Part shown: in pieces, positions 28,431 through 38,461 of the stretch
Position numbering within the stretch: position 1 is the stretch's first letter
How the letters are laid out: each line of letters opens with the position of its first letter
Assembly (NCBI GenBank): GCA_031286285.1
Contig: JAITUN010000245.1
Span: forward strand, 1-51,566
DNA from: Bacteroidales bacterium
GTDB taxonomy: Bacteria; Bacteroidota; Bacteroidia; Bacteroidales; WCHB1-69
Direction: 5' to 3'
DNA: 51,566 bases
The notes under the pieces: generated by a model
Told to the model about the DNA's origin: nothing
Database searches by the model: none
What the model saw: the letters and a program-made list of their open reading frames with translations, nothing else
Position numbers and translations under genes: made by a program

Positions 28431-31049
28431 ATGACTTGTTTTTTCCGTAAGTTACTTTTCTTTATTATTCTGTTAAGAGTTTGTGGATTATTTTGTTACA
28501 GTCAAGTACAACTACCTGCTGAAGATGAAAACATAGATCAGATACTAAATTTTTCTGCGCCAAAAACTTATGAAGTGGGGGGAATAACTTATTCAGGAGT
28601 TGTCAATTTCGACACACGACTTCTCTTTTTTAAAGTAGGTGACTTTATTGAAATACCCGGAGAACAAATTTCAAAGTCTATTAAAAATATTTGGAAATCA
28701 GGACTATATGAAGATATTGATATTACTCTTTCTAAAGTAGTAGATGATGTAGCTTTTATTAATGTGCATGTAACTGAACGAAATCGTTTGGTTGCTTTTG
28801 GATTTAGAGGAATAAAAAAGAATCAGGAAACCGACCTTAGAGACAAAATTAAATTAGCCCAAGGAAATATTGTTAACGAAAATATGATACAAACTTGTAT
28901 CAATGTAATAAAAAAATACTATATCGAAAAAGGATTCTATAATTGTGAAGTAAAAACAGATATTAATCCTGACCAAAAAGTCAGCAACGGAGTAAGTATA
29001 ATTTTTAACATTAATAAAGGAAAGAAAGTTAAAATTGATCGTATTTATATAACAGGCATCAGTGTCCCTCAAGGAAAATTAACGAAGGTAATGAAAGGAA
29101 CAAAAGAAAGAACACGTTTTGAAATCATTTCTAAAGCAGATACTGTTTTCTTGTTTATGATTAAGAATTTAGATTATTATAAGTCAAAAGATTTATTGGA
29201 ACATTTGGATGACTATTTTTCCGAGCGCGTAAAATTTAGAATTGCAAAATCATCAAAATTTATACGAGATTCCTACGAGGGTGATAAAGTAAGTATAATC
29301 AATAAATTAAATGACTTTGGTTATCGAGACGCCTTTTTACAATTTGATACTGTAGTATTTGAAGATAGTTATGCAAATATTTTCATAGATGTTCACCAAG
29401 GTAATAAATATTTCTTTAGGAATATTGATTTTGTGGGAAATACAAAATATTCGACCCACATATTAAAAGAGATTCTTAATATTGAGAAAGGAGATGTATA
29501 TAACCAATCTTTATTGAATGAAAGATTGTTACAAGATAAAAACGGTAATGATTTAGCTTCATTGTATATGAATGACGGCTACTTATTTTTCAATGCCATC
29601 CCTGTAGAAATAAGAATAGATAAAGATTCAATTGATTTGGAAATTCGTATTAGAGAGGGTAAACAAGCCACATACAATAATATAACAGTATCGGGTAATA
29701 ATAAAACTAGTGATAGGGTAATTATACGAGAAGTAGCTACAATTCCTGGGCAAATGTTTAATAGACAAGACTTAATTCGTTCTCAGCAAATGTTGCTTTC
29801 TATGCAATATTTTAATCAAGAATCTATTAATGTGATACCTAAACCGAACGAGACAGATGGAACAGTAGATTTAGAATATGTTGTAGAGGAAGCGTCTTCA
29901 GACCAATTGGAGCTATCGCTGGGATATGGAGCAACGGGTTTGGTATTGAGTGCGGGAGTTTCATTTAATAACTTTTCATTCAAAAAATTCTTTAAAAAAG
30001 AAGCATGGAACCCTATTCCATCCGGAGATGGACAGAAACTAGCATTCAGAGCTTCTACCAATGCTATTTGGTATCAATATTATTCAGTATCGTTTACTGA
30101 ACCTTGGGTGGGGGGTACAAAACCAAACTCTTTATCTGCTGCTTTAAGCTATCAAATACAAACCAATGGTTATAAAAAATCAGATAACAGATACGCTTTT
30201 ATTAAAATATTGGGTTTTTCTATAAGTTACGGACAAAAACTTCAATGGCCGGATGACTATTTCCAAATGTCTCATACACTTTTATATCAACGTTATAATG
30301 TTAGTAATTACGGTTCTGTTTTCGTTTTCGCTAATGGGTTTTCTAACAATATAAGCTATATTTTAACTATAGGACGAAATTCTGTTGATGCACCTATATA
30401 TCCTCGTCAAGGATCAGAAATAATGTTTTCAGTACAACTTACTCCACCTTATTCGCTCTTTTCAAAGACAGATTATGCTAATGCTCCTCCACAAGTTAAA
30501 TATCGTTGGTTAGAGATGCATAAATGGAAATTTAATATTTCATGGTTCACACGTATTGTGGAAAATTTTGTTGTTAACTTACGCTTAAAATCTGGATTTA
30601 TGGGTTGTTATAACAAAAAAATCGGCATCTCTCCTTTCGAACGTTTCTATTTGGGGGGTGACGGATTGTCAAATTATGCTTTAGATGGAAGAGAAGTAAT
30701 TGGTATGAGGGGGTATGATGATTCTTCATTAACACCTTTTAATTTTGGAGAACCTATAGGGGGTGCAATCTATAATAAGTTCACAGCCGAATTAAGATAC
30801 CCTATCACACTAAACCCAAGCGCTACTATTTATCTGTTAGGGTTTGTAGAGGCAGGAAACTGTTGGTTGGATAAACGTCAATTCTCATCATTTAAACTCT
30901 ATAAATCAGCCGGAGTGGGTGTTAGAGTATTCCTGCCCATGTTCGGATTGCTTGGGTTTGATTGGGGATACGGATTTGATGAGATTCCCGGAAGAATTGG
31001 GGCGCATAAAGGACACTTTCATATCTCTATTAACTCTTCTATTGATTAA
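28431..31049 (+). CDS. bamA: Outer membrane protein assembly factor BamA
   Basis: POTRA-like repeats, EPWVGGTKPNSLSAALSYQ, FERFYLGGDGLSNYALDGREVIGMRGY, followed by OmpH/Skp. Confidence 0.9.
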   Translation: MTCFFRKLLFFIILLRVCGLFCYSQVQLPAEDENIDQILNFSAPKTYEVGGITYSGVVNFDTRLLFFKVGDFIEIPGEQISKSIKNIWKSGLYEDIDITLSKVVDDVAFINVHVTERNRLVAFGFRGIKKNQETDLRDKIKLAQGNIVNENMIQTCINVIKKYYIEKGFYNCEVKTDINPDQKVSNGVSIIFNINKGKKVKIDRIYITGISVPQGKLTKVMKGTKERTRFEIISKADTVFLFMIKNLDYYKSKDLLEHLDDYFSERVKFRIAKSSKFIRDSYEGDKVSIINKLNDFGYRDAFLQFDTVVFEDSYANIFIDVHQGNKYFFRNIDFVGNTKYSTHILKEILNIEKGDVYNQSLLNERLLQDKNGNDLASLYMNDGYLFFNAIPVEIRIDKDSIDLEIRIREGKQATYNNITVSGNNKTSDRVIIREVATIPGQMFNRQDLIRSQQMLLSMQYFNQESINVIPKPNETDGTVDLEYVVEEASSDQLELSLGYGATGLVLSAGVSFNNFSFKKFFKKEAWNPIPSGDGQKLAFRASTNAIWYQYYSVSFTEPWVGGTKPNSLSAALSYQIQTNGYKKSDNRYAFIKILGFSISYGQKLQWPDDYFQMSHTLLYQRYNVSNYGSVFVFANGFSNNISYILTIGRNSVDAPIYPRQGSEIMFSVQLTPPYSLFSKTDYANAPPQVKYRWLEMHKWKFNISWFTRIVENFVVNLRLKSGFMGCYNKKIGISPFERFYLGGDGLSNYALDGREVIGMRGYDDSSLTPFNFGEPIGGAIYNKFTAELRYPITLNPSATIYLLGFVEAGNCWLDKRQFSSFKLYKSAGVGVRVFLPMFGLLGFDWGYGFDEIPGRIGAHKGHFHISINSSID

Positions 31050-31098
31050 TAGTTAATAATAATCATTTAAAAAACACGTTACATTCAAAAATTATTTT

Positions 31099-31620
31099 AT
31101 GAAAAAATTCCTCTTTTTATTAACCTTGGTTTTTATTTTGTCGTTTACGGCATTCTCTCAAAAATATGGATATATAGACTCTGAATATATTTTAGGAAAT
31201 ATTCCGGAATATAAAGAAGCTCAAAAAGAGTTGGATAGAATTGCTGCAAACTGGCAAAAAGATATTGAAAAAAAATTCTCTTCTATTGATTCTATGTATA
31301 AAAAATATCAGGTAGAAGCTATTACATTACCTGAAAATCTTAAACAAAAAAGGGAAGAAGCCATAATAAAAGCAGAACAAGAAGCAAAAGAGCTACAAAA
31401 AAAACGATTCGGAAAAGATGGAGACTTGTTTAAGAAAAGAGAAGAGTTGGTTAAACCCATCCAAGATAGAGTTTTTAATGCTATAGAATCATTCGCAAAA
31501 GATAGAGGTTATGCTTTTGTTTTTGACGTAGCAGGCTCTATGACAATAGTTTACGCTGACTCTAAATTTGATTTAAATGAACAAGTGATGCAACGGCTTG
31601 GGATCTCGGTAAAAGAATAG
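31099..31620 (+). CDS. OmpH/Skp-family periplasmic chaperone
   Basis: Signal peptide; KYGYIDSEYILGNIPEYKEAQKELDRIAANWQ; coiled-coil composition; downstream of bamA. Confidence 0.88.
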   Translation: MKKFLFLLTLVFILSFTAFSQKYGYIDSEYILGNIPEYKEAQKELDRIAANWQKDIEKKFSSIDSMYKKYQVEAITLPENLKQKREEAIIKAEQEAKELQKKRFGKDGDLFKKREELVKPIQDRVFNAIESFAKDRGYAFVFDVAGSMTIVYADSKFDLNEQVMQRLGISVKE

Positions 31621-31661
31621 TTTTTAAATATTATATACACAAATAGTTAAGACTGTACCTG

Positions 31662-32330
31662 TTGCGTATACCATTTATCTATATATTTTTAATAAAACTA
31701 ATGTCTAAAGCTATTTCTTTTCTGTTTTCTGCTTTCTGCTTTCTGATTATTCTATACATTAGCATAGAGGGATGTTTTGCGCAAGCAAAGAAAGCACCCA
31801 AAGATTCTCCTCATTTTGTATATCAATCCTCACTTTCATTAGCTTATGGAATTGGAAAGAATTATAATGGAACAAGTACTCTTCCTAACGGCAATCTCTC
31901 TTTTGAAATTCAACAAATAATAGCTTATCAATTTAACAATTACTTCTTTACAGGGGTTGGTACTGGGCTTGATTTTTGGTTTTGTGAAAAAAAAACATCC
32001 ACTTTTATTCCGATCTATGCTAATGCTACTGCCAAATTTATGGATAAGAAAACGGCGCCTTTTCTCTTTGTTAATTTAGGGTATGCTTTCAAATGGCAAG
32101 TAGAGAAAAAAATAGAAGAAAATATTTTTTATGGAACCAAAGCCGGGATCTTTTTCCAAACCGGTCTTGGATTGAATTTGAAATTTTCTGAGAAATTGTC
32201 TCTTCTTTTTTCAGCCTACTATAAAATGCAGCAATCTGCAATTCAATTCAGAGAAAGTCCGCTTTTATTAGCGGAAACAAAAAACCAGCTTTTTCATTTT
32301 ATAGGAATAAAAATTGGGGTTTTATATTAG
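31662..32330 (+). CDS. Hypothetical outer-membrane beta-barrel protein
   Basis: Signal peptide-like N terminus and beta-barrel-like pattern; start uncertain. Confidence 0.55.
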   Translation: MRIPFIYIFLIKLMSKAISFLFSAFCFLIILYISIEGCFAQAKKAPKDSPHFVYQSSLSLAYGIGKNYNGTSTLPNGNLSFEIQQIIAYQFNNYFFTGVGTGLDFWFCEKKTSTFIPIYANATAKFMDKKTAPFLFVNLGYAFKWQVEKKIEENIFYGTKAGIFFQTGLGLNLKFSEKLSLLFSAYYKMQQSAIQFRESPLLLAETKNQLFHFIGIKIGVLY

Positions 32331-32348
32331 TTTTTAGTTGTTAAAAAC

Positions 32349-33044
32349 ATGGGCAATCTTACCACTTTACTTTTACAGGATGTACGTTTTCAGGAAGCGC
32401 TAAATGCGTGTATGAATTGCGGAGTTTGCACTGCCATTTGTCCTTCTGCCGAATTTTATAATTATGACCCTCGGAAAATTTGCGATATTGTACAACGCGA
32501 AGAGGACTCTGAAATTGAAAAGTTATTACGTTCAGAAACAATTTGGTATTGTGGCGAATGTATGTCTTGTGCCACACGGTGTCCAAGAGGTAATACGCCC
32601 GGTTTGGTCATTATTGCTTTGCGGAAAATTGCACAACAACTTGGCTATTTCGTTAATAGTGAGAAAGGACGACAACAATACTTCATTAAGAAAGTGATAG
32701 GGGGTTCTATTTTAGATAGCGGATATTGTGTACACCCCGATATTGTTGTTCCTGAATTGCACCCCGAACAAGGTCCAATTTGGAAATGGTATCGTGATAA
32801 TATTAAAGAGATTGCCCCTAAGGTTGGCGCTAACTATCATGGCGAAGGTGCCGGTGCATTGAAAAGATTAGATGAAAAAAGTCTGCAAGAGATTAAAGAA
32901 ATTTTTGAGGCTACAGGCGCACTCGATTTTCACAATAACATTGATTGGTTTTCAACTGAAAAAAGAGGCGCTACTTCAGAAGAAGATTATTTAAACGAAA
33001 TTTATACTTCTAATAATAAAACACATAATCGTAGAGAATTATGA
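32349..33044 (+). CDS. Heterodisulfide reductase subunit C-like [4Fe-4S] protein
   Basis: CMNCGVCTAICP and CGECMSCATRCPRGNTPG motifs. Confidence 0.88.
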   Translation: MGNLTTLLLQDVRFQEALNACMNCGVCTAICPSAEFYNYDPRKICDIVQREEDSEIEKLLRSETIWYCGECMSCATRCPRGNTPGLVIIALRKIAQQLGYFVNSEKGRQQYFIKKVIGGSILDSGYCVHPDIVVPELHPEQGPIWKWYRDNIKEIAPKVGANYHGEGAGALKRLDEKSLQEIKEIFEATGALDFHNNIDWFSTEKRGATSEEDYLNEIYTSNNKTHNRREL

Positions 33045-34096
33045 AGAAACATTTTTGGAACGAATATCAAAAAGAGATCGCAGATGATCATTATTTCTAT
33101 GGCAGAAGTTGTATCCGACAAACTTTTTTTCCGGGTTCAGAAACTACTTTCTTGAAAATAATGCGAGATGAATTAGAAAAAGATATTCATGACAATGAAA
33201 ATACACACTCATGTACCGGCATTGGATACCACAGTGATATTGTTCCTTTGGAAACGACTATGGCTGTGATTGCAAGAATGTTTGCATTAATGACCGAGCA
33301 GGGATATGAAAACTTTGCCACTTCTTGTATTACCTCTTTTGGACTTTATAATGAGATTATTGAAACATGGAAACACCATCCCGAATTATTGGATAGAACT
33401 CGAGAAACACTGAAAAAAGCTACAGGGAGAGAGTTTCAAATTCCTAAAAATGTTACACACCCTTCCGATATTATCTATAAATTTAGATTAGCGTTGAAAG
33501 AAAAGATGAAGTATCAGTTGATCAATCGTTTTACCGGAAAGCCATTACGTGTAGTGGAACACATTGGTTGTCATTATGCAAAAATGTTCCCTGAAACCGG
33601 AGTGGGAAAAGCTGAATTTCCTTATGTGTTAGCTGGAATGATTGAAGCATGGGGCGGTGAAGTAGTAGATTATCCTGAACGACGGCATTGTTGTGGATTC
33701 GGATTTAGACAATATTTGGTACAAGCAAATCGAGGTTTTTCTATTGCGAATACTAAGAAAAAATTTGAATCAATGGAACCGTACGAACCTGATTTTATTG
33801 TGTGTAACTGCCCCGGATGTCCTATGTTTTTAGATAGATGGCAATATACAATAGCTGAATTGGAAAACAAAACTTACGATAAGGAAGGCTATGGAATCCC
33901 TGTGCTAACTTACGAAGAGATGACCGGAATGTTGTTGGGATACAATCCATGGGAGATGGGATTACAACTACATCAGGTGCAAGCAGACCGACTTTTGAAT
34001 AAAATTGGAATTCCTTTTGATAAAGACGATAAATATCGTGGAGTAAACGGGAAAATTTTGCCTACACCCAATAAACCAAATGTGCTAAAAGTATAA
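33041..34096 (+). CDS. Heterodisulfide reductase subunit B-like protein (CCG domain)
   Basis: EHIGCHYAKMF, RRHCCGFGFRQY, CNCPGCPMFLDRWQ; start overlaps upstream gene by 4 nt. Confidence 0.87.
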   Translation: MKKHFWNEYQKEIADDHYFYGRSCIRQTFFPGSETTFLKIMRDELEKDIHDNENTHSCTGIGYHSDIVPLETTMAVIARMFALMTEQGYENFATSCITSFGLYNEIIETWKHHPELLDRTRETLKKATGREFQIPKNVTHPSDIIYKFRLALKEKMKYQLINRFTGKPLRVVEHIGCHYAKMFPETGVGKAEFPYVLAGMIEAWGGEVVDYPERRHCCGFGFRQYLVQANRGFSIANTKKKFESMEPYEPDFIVCNCPGCPMFLDRWQYTIAELENKTYDKEGYGIPVLTYEEMTGMLLGYNPWEMGLQLHQVQADRLLNKIGIPFDKDDKYRGVNGKILPTPNKPNVLKV

Positions 34097-34201
34097 CTTG
34101 GGTTGTCTTAAAGTTAAGTTTTAAATATAATCGAAGTTCTTTTGCTATTTATTCTTTTTTTAAAATCAATCTATTTTTTTCCTTTAATTTAAAAATAGAT
34201 A

Positions 34202-34209
34202 TACATTTG
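34202..34209 (+). promoter_or_regulatory. Bacteroidetes-type -7 element (TACATTTG)
   Basis: TAnnTTTG upstream of ATG 34268. Confidence 0.5.
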
Positions 34210-34267
34210 CGCCATAAATATATGGTTCTTTAAATCTTTAAATTATAAATCATTAACAAATTAATAT

Positions 34268-34882
34268 ATGCATATAGCAGTAGCGGGAAATATCGGTTCC
34301 GGTAAAACAACCTTAACCGGAATGCTTGCCAAACATTTTGGTTGGGAACCTCTTTATGAAAGTGTAGAAAACAATCCCTATTTAGTAAGTTTTTACGAAG
34401 ATATGCAACGTTGGTCATTTAATCTTCAAGTCTATTTTTTAAACAGCCGTTTTCGTCAGGTGATAGAGATTCGACAAAAGAAAAAAGATGTAATCCAAGA
34501 CCGTACTATTTACGAAGATGCACGTATCTTTGCCCCAAACTTGCACGCCATGGGCTTAATGCCTACCCGTGATTTTGAAAACTATTCTTCGCTCTTTGAA
34601 TTGATGATGCAATTTCTACAACCACCCGATTTGTTGATATATCTAAAAGCAGATGTATCTACTTTAGTATCACAAATTCAAAAAAGAGGAAGAGAATATG
34701 AAACCTCTATTCGTTTGGATTATCTTAACTCTCTTAATGAAAGATATGAAGAGTGGATTTCTAATTATAAGGATGGAAAATTATTAGTTGTTGATGTTAA
34801 TACTATCAAATTTGCTGAAATTCCGGAAGATTTCGGAAGTGTAATTGAAATGGTAAATGCAGAACTGTTTGGGTTGTTTTAA
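34268..34882 (+). CDS. Deoxynucleoside kinase
   Basis: MHIAVAGNIGSGKTTLTGMLAKHF, DRTIYEDARIFA, PPDLLIYLKADVSTLVSQIQKRGREYE. Confidence 0.93.
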   Translation: MHIAVAGNIGSGKTTLTGMLAKHFGWEPLYESVENNPYLVSFYEDMQRWSFNLQVYFLNSRFRQVIEIRQKKKDVIQDRTIYEDARIFAPNLHAMGLMPTRDFENYSSLFELMMQFLQPPDLLIYLKADVSTLVSQIQKRGREYETSIRLDYLNSLNERYEEWISNYKDGKLLVVDVNTIKFAEIPEDFGSVIEMVNAELFGLF

Positions 34883-34943
34883 GCTACAGATTATACTGAT
34901 TTATTGGTCGTTTTCTATTTAATTTTTTTGCTGTTGCTCAGTA

Positions 34944-37619
34944 TCAATCGGCAATTGGAATATCTCCAGTATCCACATCGTGAGGTTGTTCTCTTCGTTG
35001 TTTGTAATTATTAAGTCTGTAAGTTAAAGTTATGTTCACTTGAAACACGCTGCGCCAACGGGTACTTGAAGAGTTGTATCCACTTGTTGCTTTTGTATAA
35101 TCGTACGAATTAATGATGGTTTTTGGATTATAAACCAAATCTCTGATATTGAGACTAATCGACATGGCGTTGTTTTTCAGGAAAGATTTTTTGATTCCTA
35201 AGTTCATTGAATATTGTGCATTACGTCTTCCTTGTCCTACGCTGCCCCCGTGCCAGCCCATACTTCCCGTAGTAATTGAACGAGAGCGAAAACGGAAATT
35301 TAATTGAATATCCCAGTTTTTTGGCAAATTAAATGTTTGATTTAGTCTGAACCCAAACGCCCAATCATCAGAAAGATTTGGGTCAATTAAATCTTTGCTG
35401 TTAATTTTAACATAATAAAAATCCCCACTTAAGTTGATACGCCAAAAATTCCATAATTTTTGACCATAAACAAGTTCTAATCCAACACTTTGGCTCCTAT
35501 TCAAATTTTGAGAAGAGTTTAAAGTATAGGTAAATGTGTCTGTTCCCAAATAGTTTTCATCAATAGGTAAAGTATATATTTCATTATCAATAAGCGTATA
35601 GTATATCAGCCCATCTTTTATATAGGCTTGTCGCATCTCTGTATACCTTGTTATCAAGTCGGTGCGGTGGCGATAAAAAAGAGTAGCGTTAAAAGATGAT
35701 TTTTTAATATTCATAGAATACCCTAGCTCCAAATTATTTGCAAATTCAGGACCTAAATTTGAATTTCCCATACGTAAGTTTTGTTTGTCGGAAACATCCA
35801 CAAAAGGATTTAAACTCCAAAAACCGGGTCGGGTAACACGCCTGGAAAAACTTAGTTGCAAAGAATGATAATTATTGATATCGTACCGAATGTGAATCGT
35901 TGGGTAAAGGATATTTTCTGGGCGTAAGTAGTTTTTAGTAAATGTTTTAGCTTCCAAAAGTTGCGACCATGTATTGGCAAACTCTGCACGTAATCCTATT
36001 TGTATTTTTAATACTTTCCAAAACGAATTTGAATAGATGAAATAAACAGCATTTATTAATTCTTGATATTGAAATTTATTTCGTTGTTGAGTATTTTCTT
36101 CAAAGGTGCTATAAGAATCTCCATAAAATAGGCGATAATCTTGCCAAATAGAACGATAAGATGTTTTAAAACCGGTTTCAATTCTTCCGCCGTTTCCCAC
36201 AGGCGTTATAAAATCGACTTGTCCGGTAGTTGTTCGGTTTCTCATATCTGTGTTCGTTTTTTGAAAATAGAATAGTGTATCGGGAAACCAGATTTTCTGC
36301 ATGTATTGACTCTTTGAGTTTCCAAATATTTCCGTATAATACACATCGGAGGTTAACTCCATTCCTTGTTTATTAAATAATTTTTTATAAGTAATATTTC
36401 CGGAAAAATTATTTCCAAACCTACTGCCTCTACCATCTTGACGGTAAGTATTAAATGGTAGTTTTTCATTATTTAACCAATGCAAATTGTTGGCAGTTAA
36501 ATTGCTTGTATCTTTAGAATCGTTTCTGTTATAGCCAAATGTAAACGATAACGTATTTTGTTTGTTAATAAAATAATCTAATCCTGCACGAATGTTATTC
36601 CCAAAATATTGAGAACAATTATCACTGTTTTGTTTCAAAAAGGTTGTATCTGCAGATGAGATTGAATCTTTTTGAAACCAGGTAGTGCGCTCTAAGTTTC
36701 CTGCATTTCTCCAATTTCCGCTTCTGAAGTTGTAAGTTAAATACATAGAGACTTTGTTGTAGGTATAATTCAGATTGGCGGACAGGTTTCCACCGTCAAC
36801 GTAGAATTTATTTTTAAAGATAGAAGTGAACATACCTCCACTGAAAAAAGCATTAAAACCGGATTGTTTTTTCTTTTTAAGAATAACGTTGATGATACCA
36901 CCCATACCATCTGGATCAAACCGGGCTGATGGATTAGTAATCACTTCAATACTTTCAATTTCTGAGGCAGGGATTTGTTCCAAAGTAAGGTTTGTAGGTC
37001 TTCCGTCAACTAAAATGGTAACATTACCTGTTCCTCGCAGGGATACATTGCCTTCAATATCCACATCTACCGAAGGAATCTCGGCTAATGCTTGCACAGC
37101 GGTAGCGCCTTCCGTAACGATGCTGTTTTCTACATTGTAAACTTTCTTGTCTAAATTTTGTTGGAGCATCTCTTTTTGTGTAGTAATTTCAACTGATTTA
37201 AGTTGTTGCGGACGTTGTGTAATAGCAAACTGACGCATCATGTAACGTGGGTTACTTTGCGACAAAGTAAATTCGGGTGTAAAATGTTTGCTGTATCCCA
37301 TGGCATTTACTTGAACAAAATAGGTTCCCCAGGGAATATCAATAATGATAATTCTCCCCATCTCGTCCGTAATTCCACCTGTTACAGTTGTAGAATCCAA
37401 AGCATTTTGCACAAAAACGGTTGCATATTGAATGGGGGTTTTATTTTCATCAACAATTACACCAACCACAGCTCCAAGAGAGCCAAGATCGGGCATTTGA
37501 CCACTTTGTCCGCTTGCACGGTTGCCTCCGGATTGTTGTGCGAAAGAAGAGAGAAATGAGAAAGAAGAAAAGTGAAAGAAGAATAAAAAGATGATTAATA
37601 GATGGATTTTATTGTTCAT
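34944..37619 (-). CDS. TonB-dependent receptor-like outer-membrane beta-barrel protein
   Basis: Carboxypeptidase regulatory-like N domain VGVIVDENKTPIQYATVFVQ, plug VSLRGTGNVTILVDGRPTNLTLEQIPASEIESIEVITNPSARFDPDGMGGIINVILKKK. Confidence 0.92.
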   Translation of the reverse strand: MNNKIHLLIIFLFFFHFSSFSFLSSFAQQSGGNRASGQSGQMPDLGSLGAVVGVIVDENKTPIQYATVFVQNALDSTTVTGGITDEMGRIIIIDIPWGTYFVQVNAMGYSKHFTPEFTLSQSNPRYMMRQFAITQRPQQLKSVEITTQKEMLQQNLDKKVYNVENSIVTEGATAVQALAEIPSVDVDIEGNVSLRGTGNVTILVDGRPTNLTLEQIPASEIESIEVITNPSARFDPDGMGGIINVILKKKKQSGFNAFFSGGMFTSIFKNKFYVDGGNLSANLNYTYNKVSMYLTYNFRSGNWRNAGNLERTTWFQKDSISSADTTFLKQNSDNCSQYFGNNIRAGLDYFINKQNTLSFTFGYNRNDSKDTSNLTANNLHWLNNEKLPFNTYRQDGRGSRFGNNFSGNITYKKLFNKQGMELTSDVYYTEIFGNSKSQYMQKIWFPDTLFYFQKTNTDMRNRTTTGQVDFITPVGNGGRIETGFKTSYRSIWQDYRLFYGDSYSTFEENTQQRNKFQYQELINAVYFIYSNSFWKVLKIQIGLRAEFANTWSQLLEAKTFTKNYLRPENILYPTIHIRYDINNYHSLQLSFSRRVTRPGFWSLNPFVDVSDKQNLRMGNSNLGPEFANNLELGYSMNIKKSSFNATLFYRHRTDLITRYTEMRQAYIKDGLIYYTLIDNEIYTLPIDENYLGTDTFTYTLNSSQNLNRSQSVGLELVYGQKLWNFWRINLSGDFYYVKINSKDLIDPNLSDDWAFGFRLNQTFNLPKNWDIQLNFRFRSRSITTGSMGWHGGSVGQGRRNAQYSMNLGIKKSFLKNNAMSISLNIRDLVYNPKTIINSYDYTKATSGYNSSSTRWRSVFQVNITLTYRLNNYKQRREQPHDVDTGDIPIAD

Positions 37620-37695
37620 AAAAGATTAAATAAAAAAAACGTTGCCTTTGACTATAAATTATAGTGAGGAGTTTAATGAAAATTGATTAGTAGTA

Positions 37696-38376
37696 TTAAT
37701 ATGCTGTAGCAAGTGTTATTATGCTAATCTTAATAGATGAAACTATCGCTAATTTATTGATTGCTGCCTCAATTGTAGCTCCCGTTGTCAATACATCATC
37801 ACATATTATGATATGTTTGTTTTTTAATATTTCAATATCAGTAAGTTGAAAAACATCCTTAACATTTTCCCAACGTTGAAAACGACTCTTTTTTGTTTGT
37901 GTTTCCGTAAAATCAGAACGTATGAGCAAATTATTATTATAAGGAATTTTCATCCCGGCGCTCAATCCTTTGGCAATCCATTCACTTTGGTTATAACCTC
38001 TCTTCTTTTCTTTCTTTTTGTGTAAAGGAATCGGAATGATTAAGTCTACGGTTTTCCATTTTTCATTTTGAATAAGTTGGTTTCCATAAATATTTCCTAA
38101 AAAAACTCCAATCTCTTTTCCGGCATTATATTTTAAATGATGCAAAATTTTTTGTACCTGATTTCCTTTTTTATAAAACAAAAATGACCCTATATTTTCT
38201 ATTTGCACTCGCCCTAAAAAAAGTTGCGACAACGGAGAATCATTAAACTCATGATATCGTGTCTCCGGTAAATTATGTAAACAGTGTAAGCAAAAAAATT
38301 GTTCGTGCTGCAACAGAATTTTTCCGCAGGAGATACAGGAGCGAGGATAGAAGAAATTTAATAGGTGTGTAAACAT
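37696..38376 (-). CDS. ComF-family phosphoribosyltransferase
   Basis: CISCGKILLQHEQFFCLHCL zinc finger, IIICDDVLTTGATIEAA PRPP motif; start moved to Met at 38376 because the -7 element overlaps the longer ORF. Confidence 0.88.
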   Translation of the reverse strand: MFTHLLNFFYPRSCISCGKILLQHEQFFCLHCLHNLPETRYHEFNDSPLSQLFLGRVQIENIGSFLFYKKGNQVQKILHHLKYNAGKEIGVFLGNIYGNQLIQNEKWKTVDLIIPIPLHKKKEKKRGYNQSEWIAKGLSAGMKIPYNNNLLIRSDFTETQTKKSRFQRWENVKDVFQLTDIEILKNKHIIICDDVLTTGATIEAAINKLAIVSSIKISIITLATAY

Positions 38377-38383
38377 TGCACCG

Positions 38384-38391
38384 CAAATATA
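38384..38391 (-). promoter_or_regulatory. Bacteroidetes-type -7 element (TATATTTG)
   Basis: Minus strand, 8 nt upstream of ComF Met codon at 38376. Confidence 0.45.
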
Positions 38392-38461
38392 CATTCCAAA
38401 AAACTCTTTGTCAAGAGGGATAATTATTTTTTTTATTCTTTTGCACGTTTAAAATAAAATT

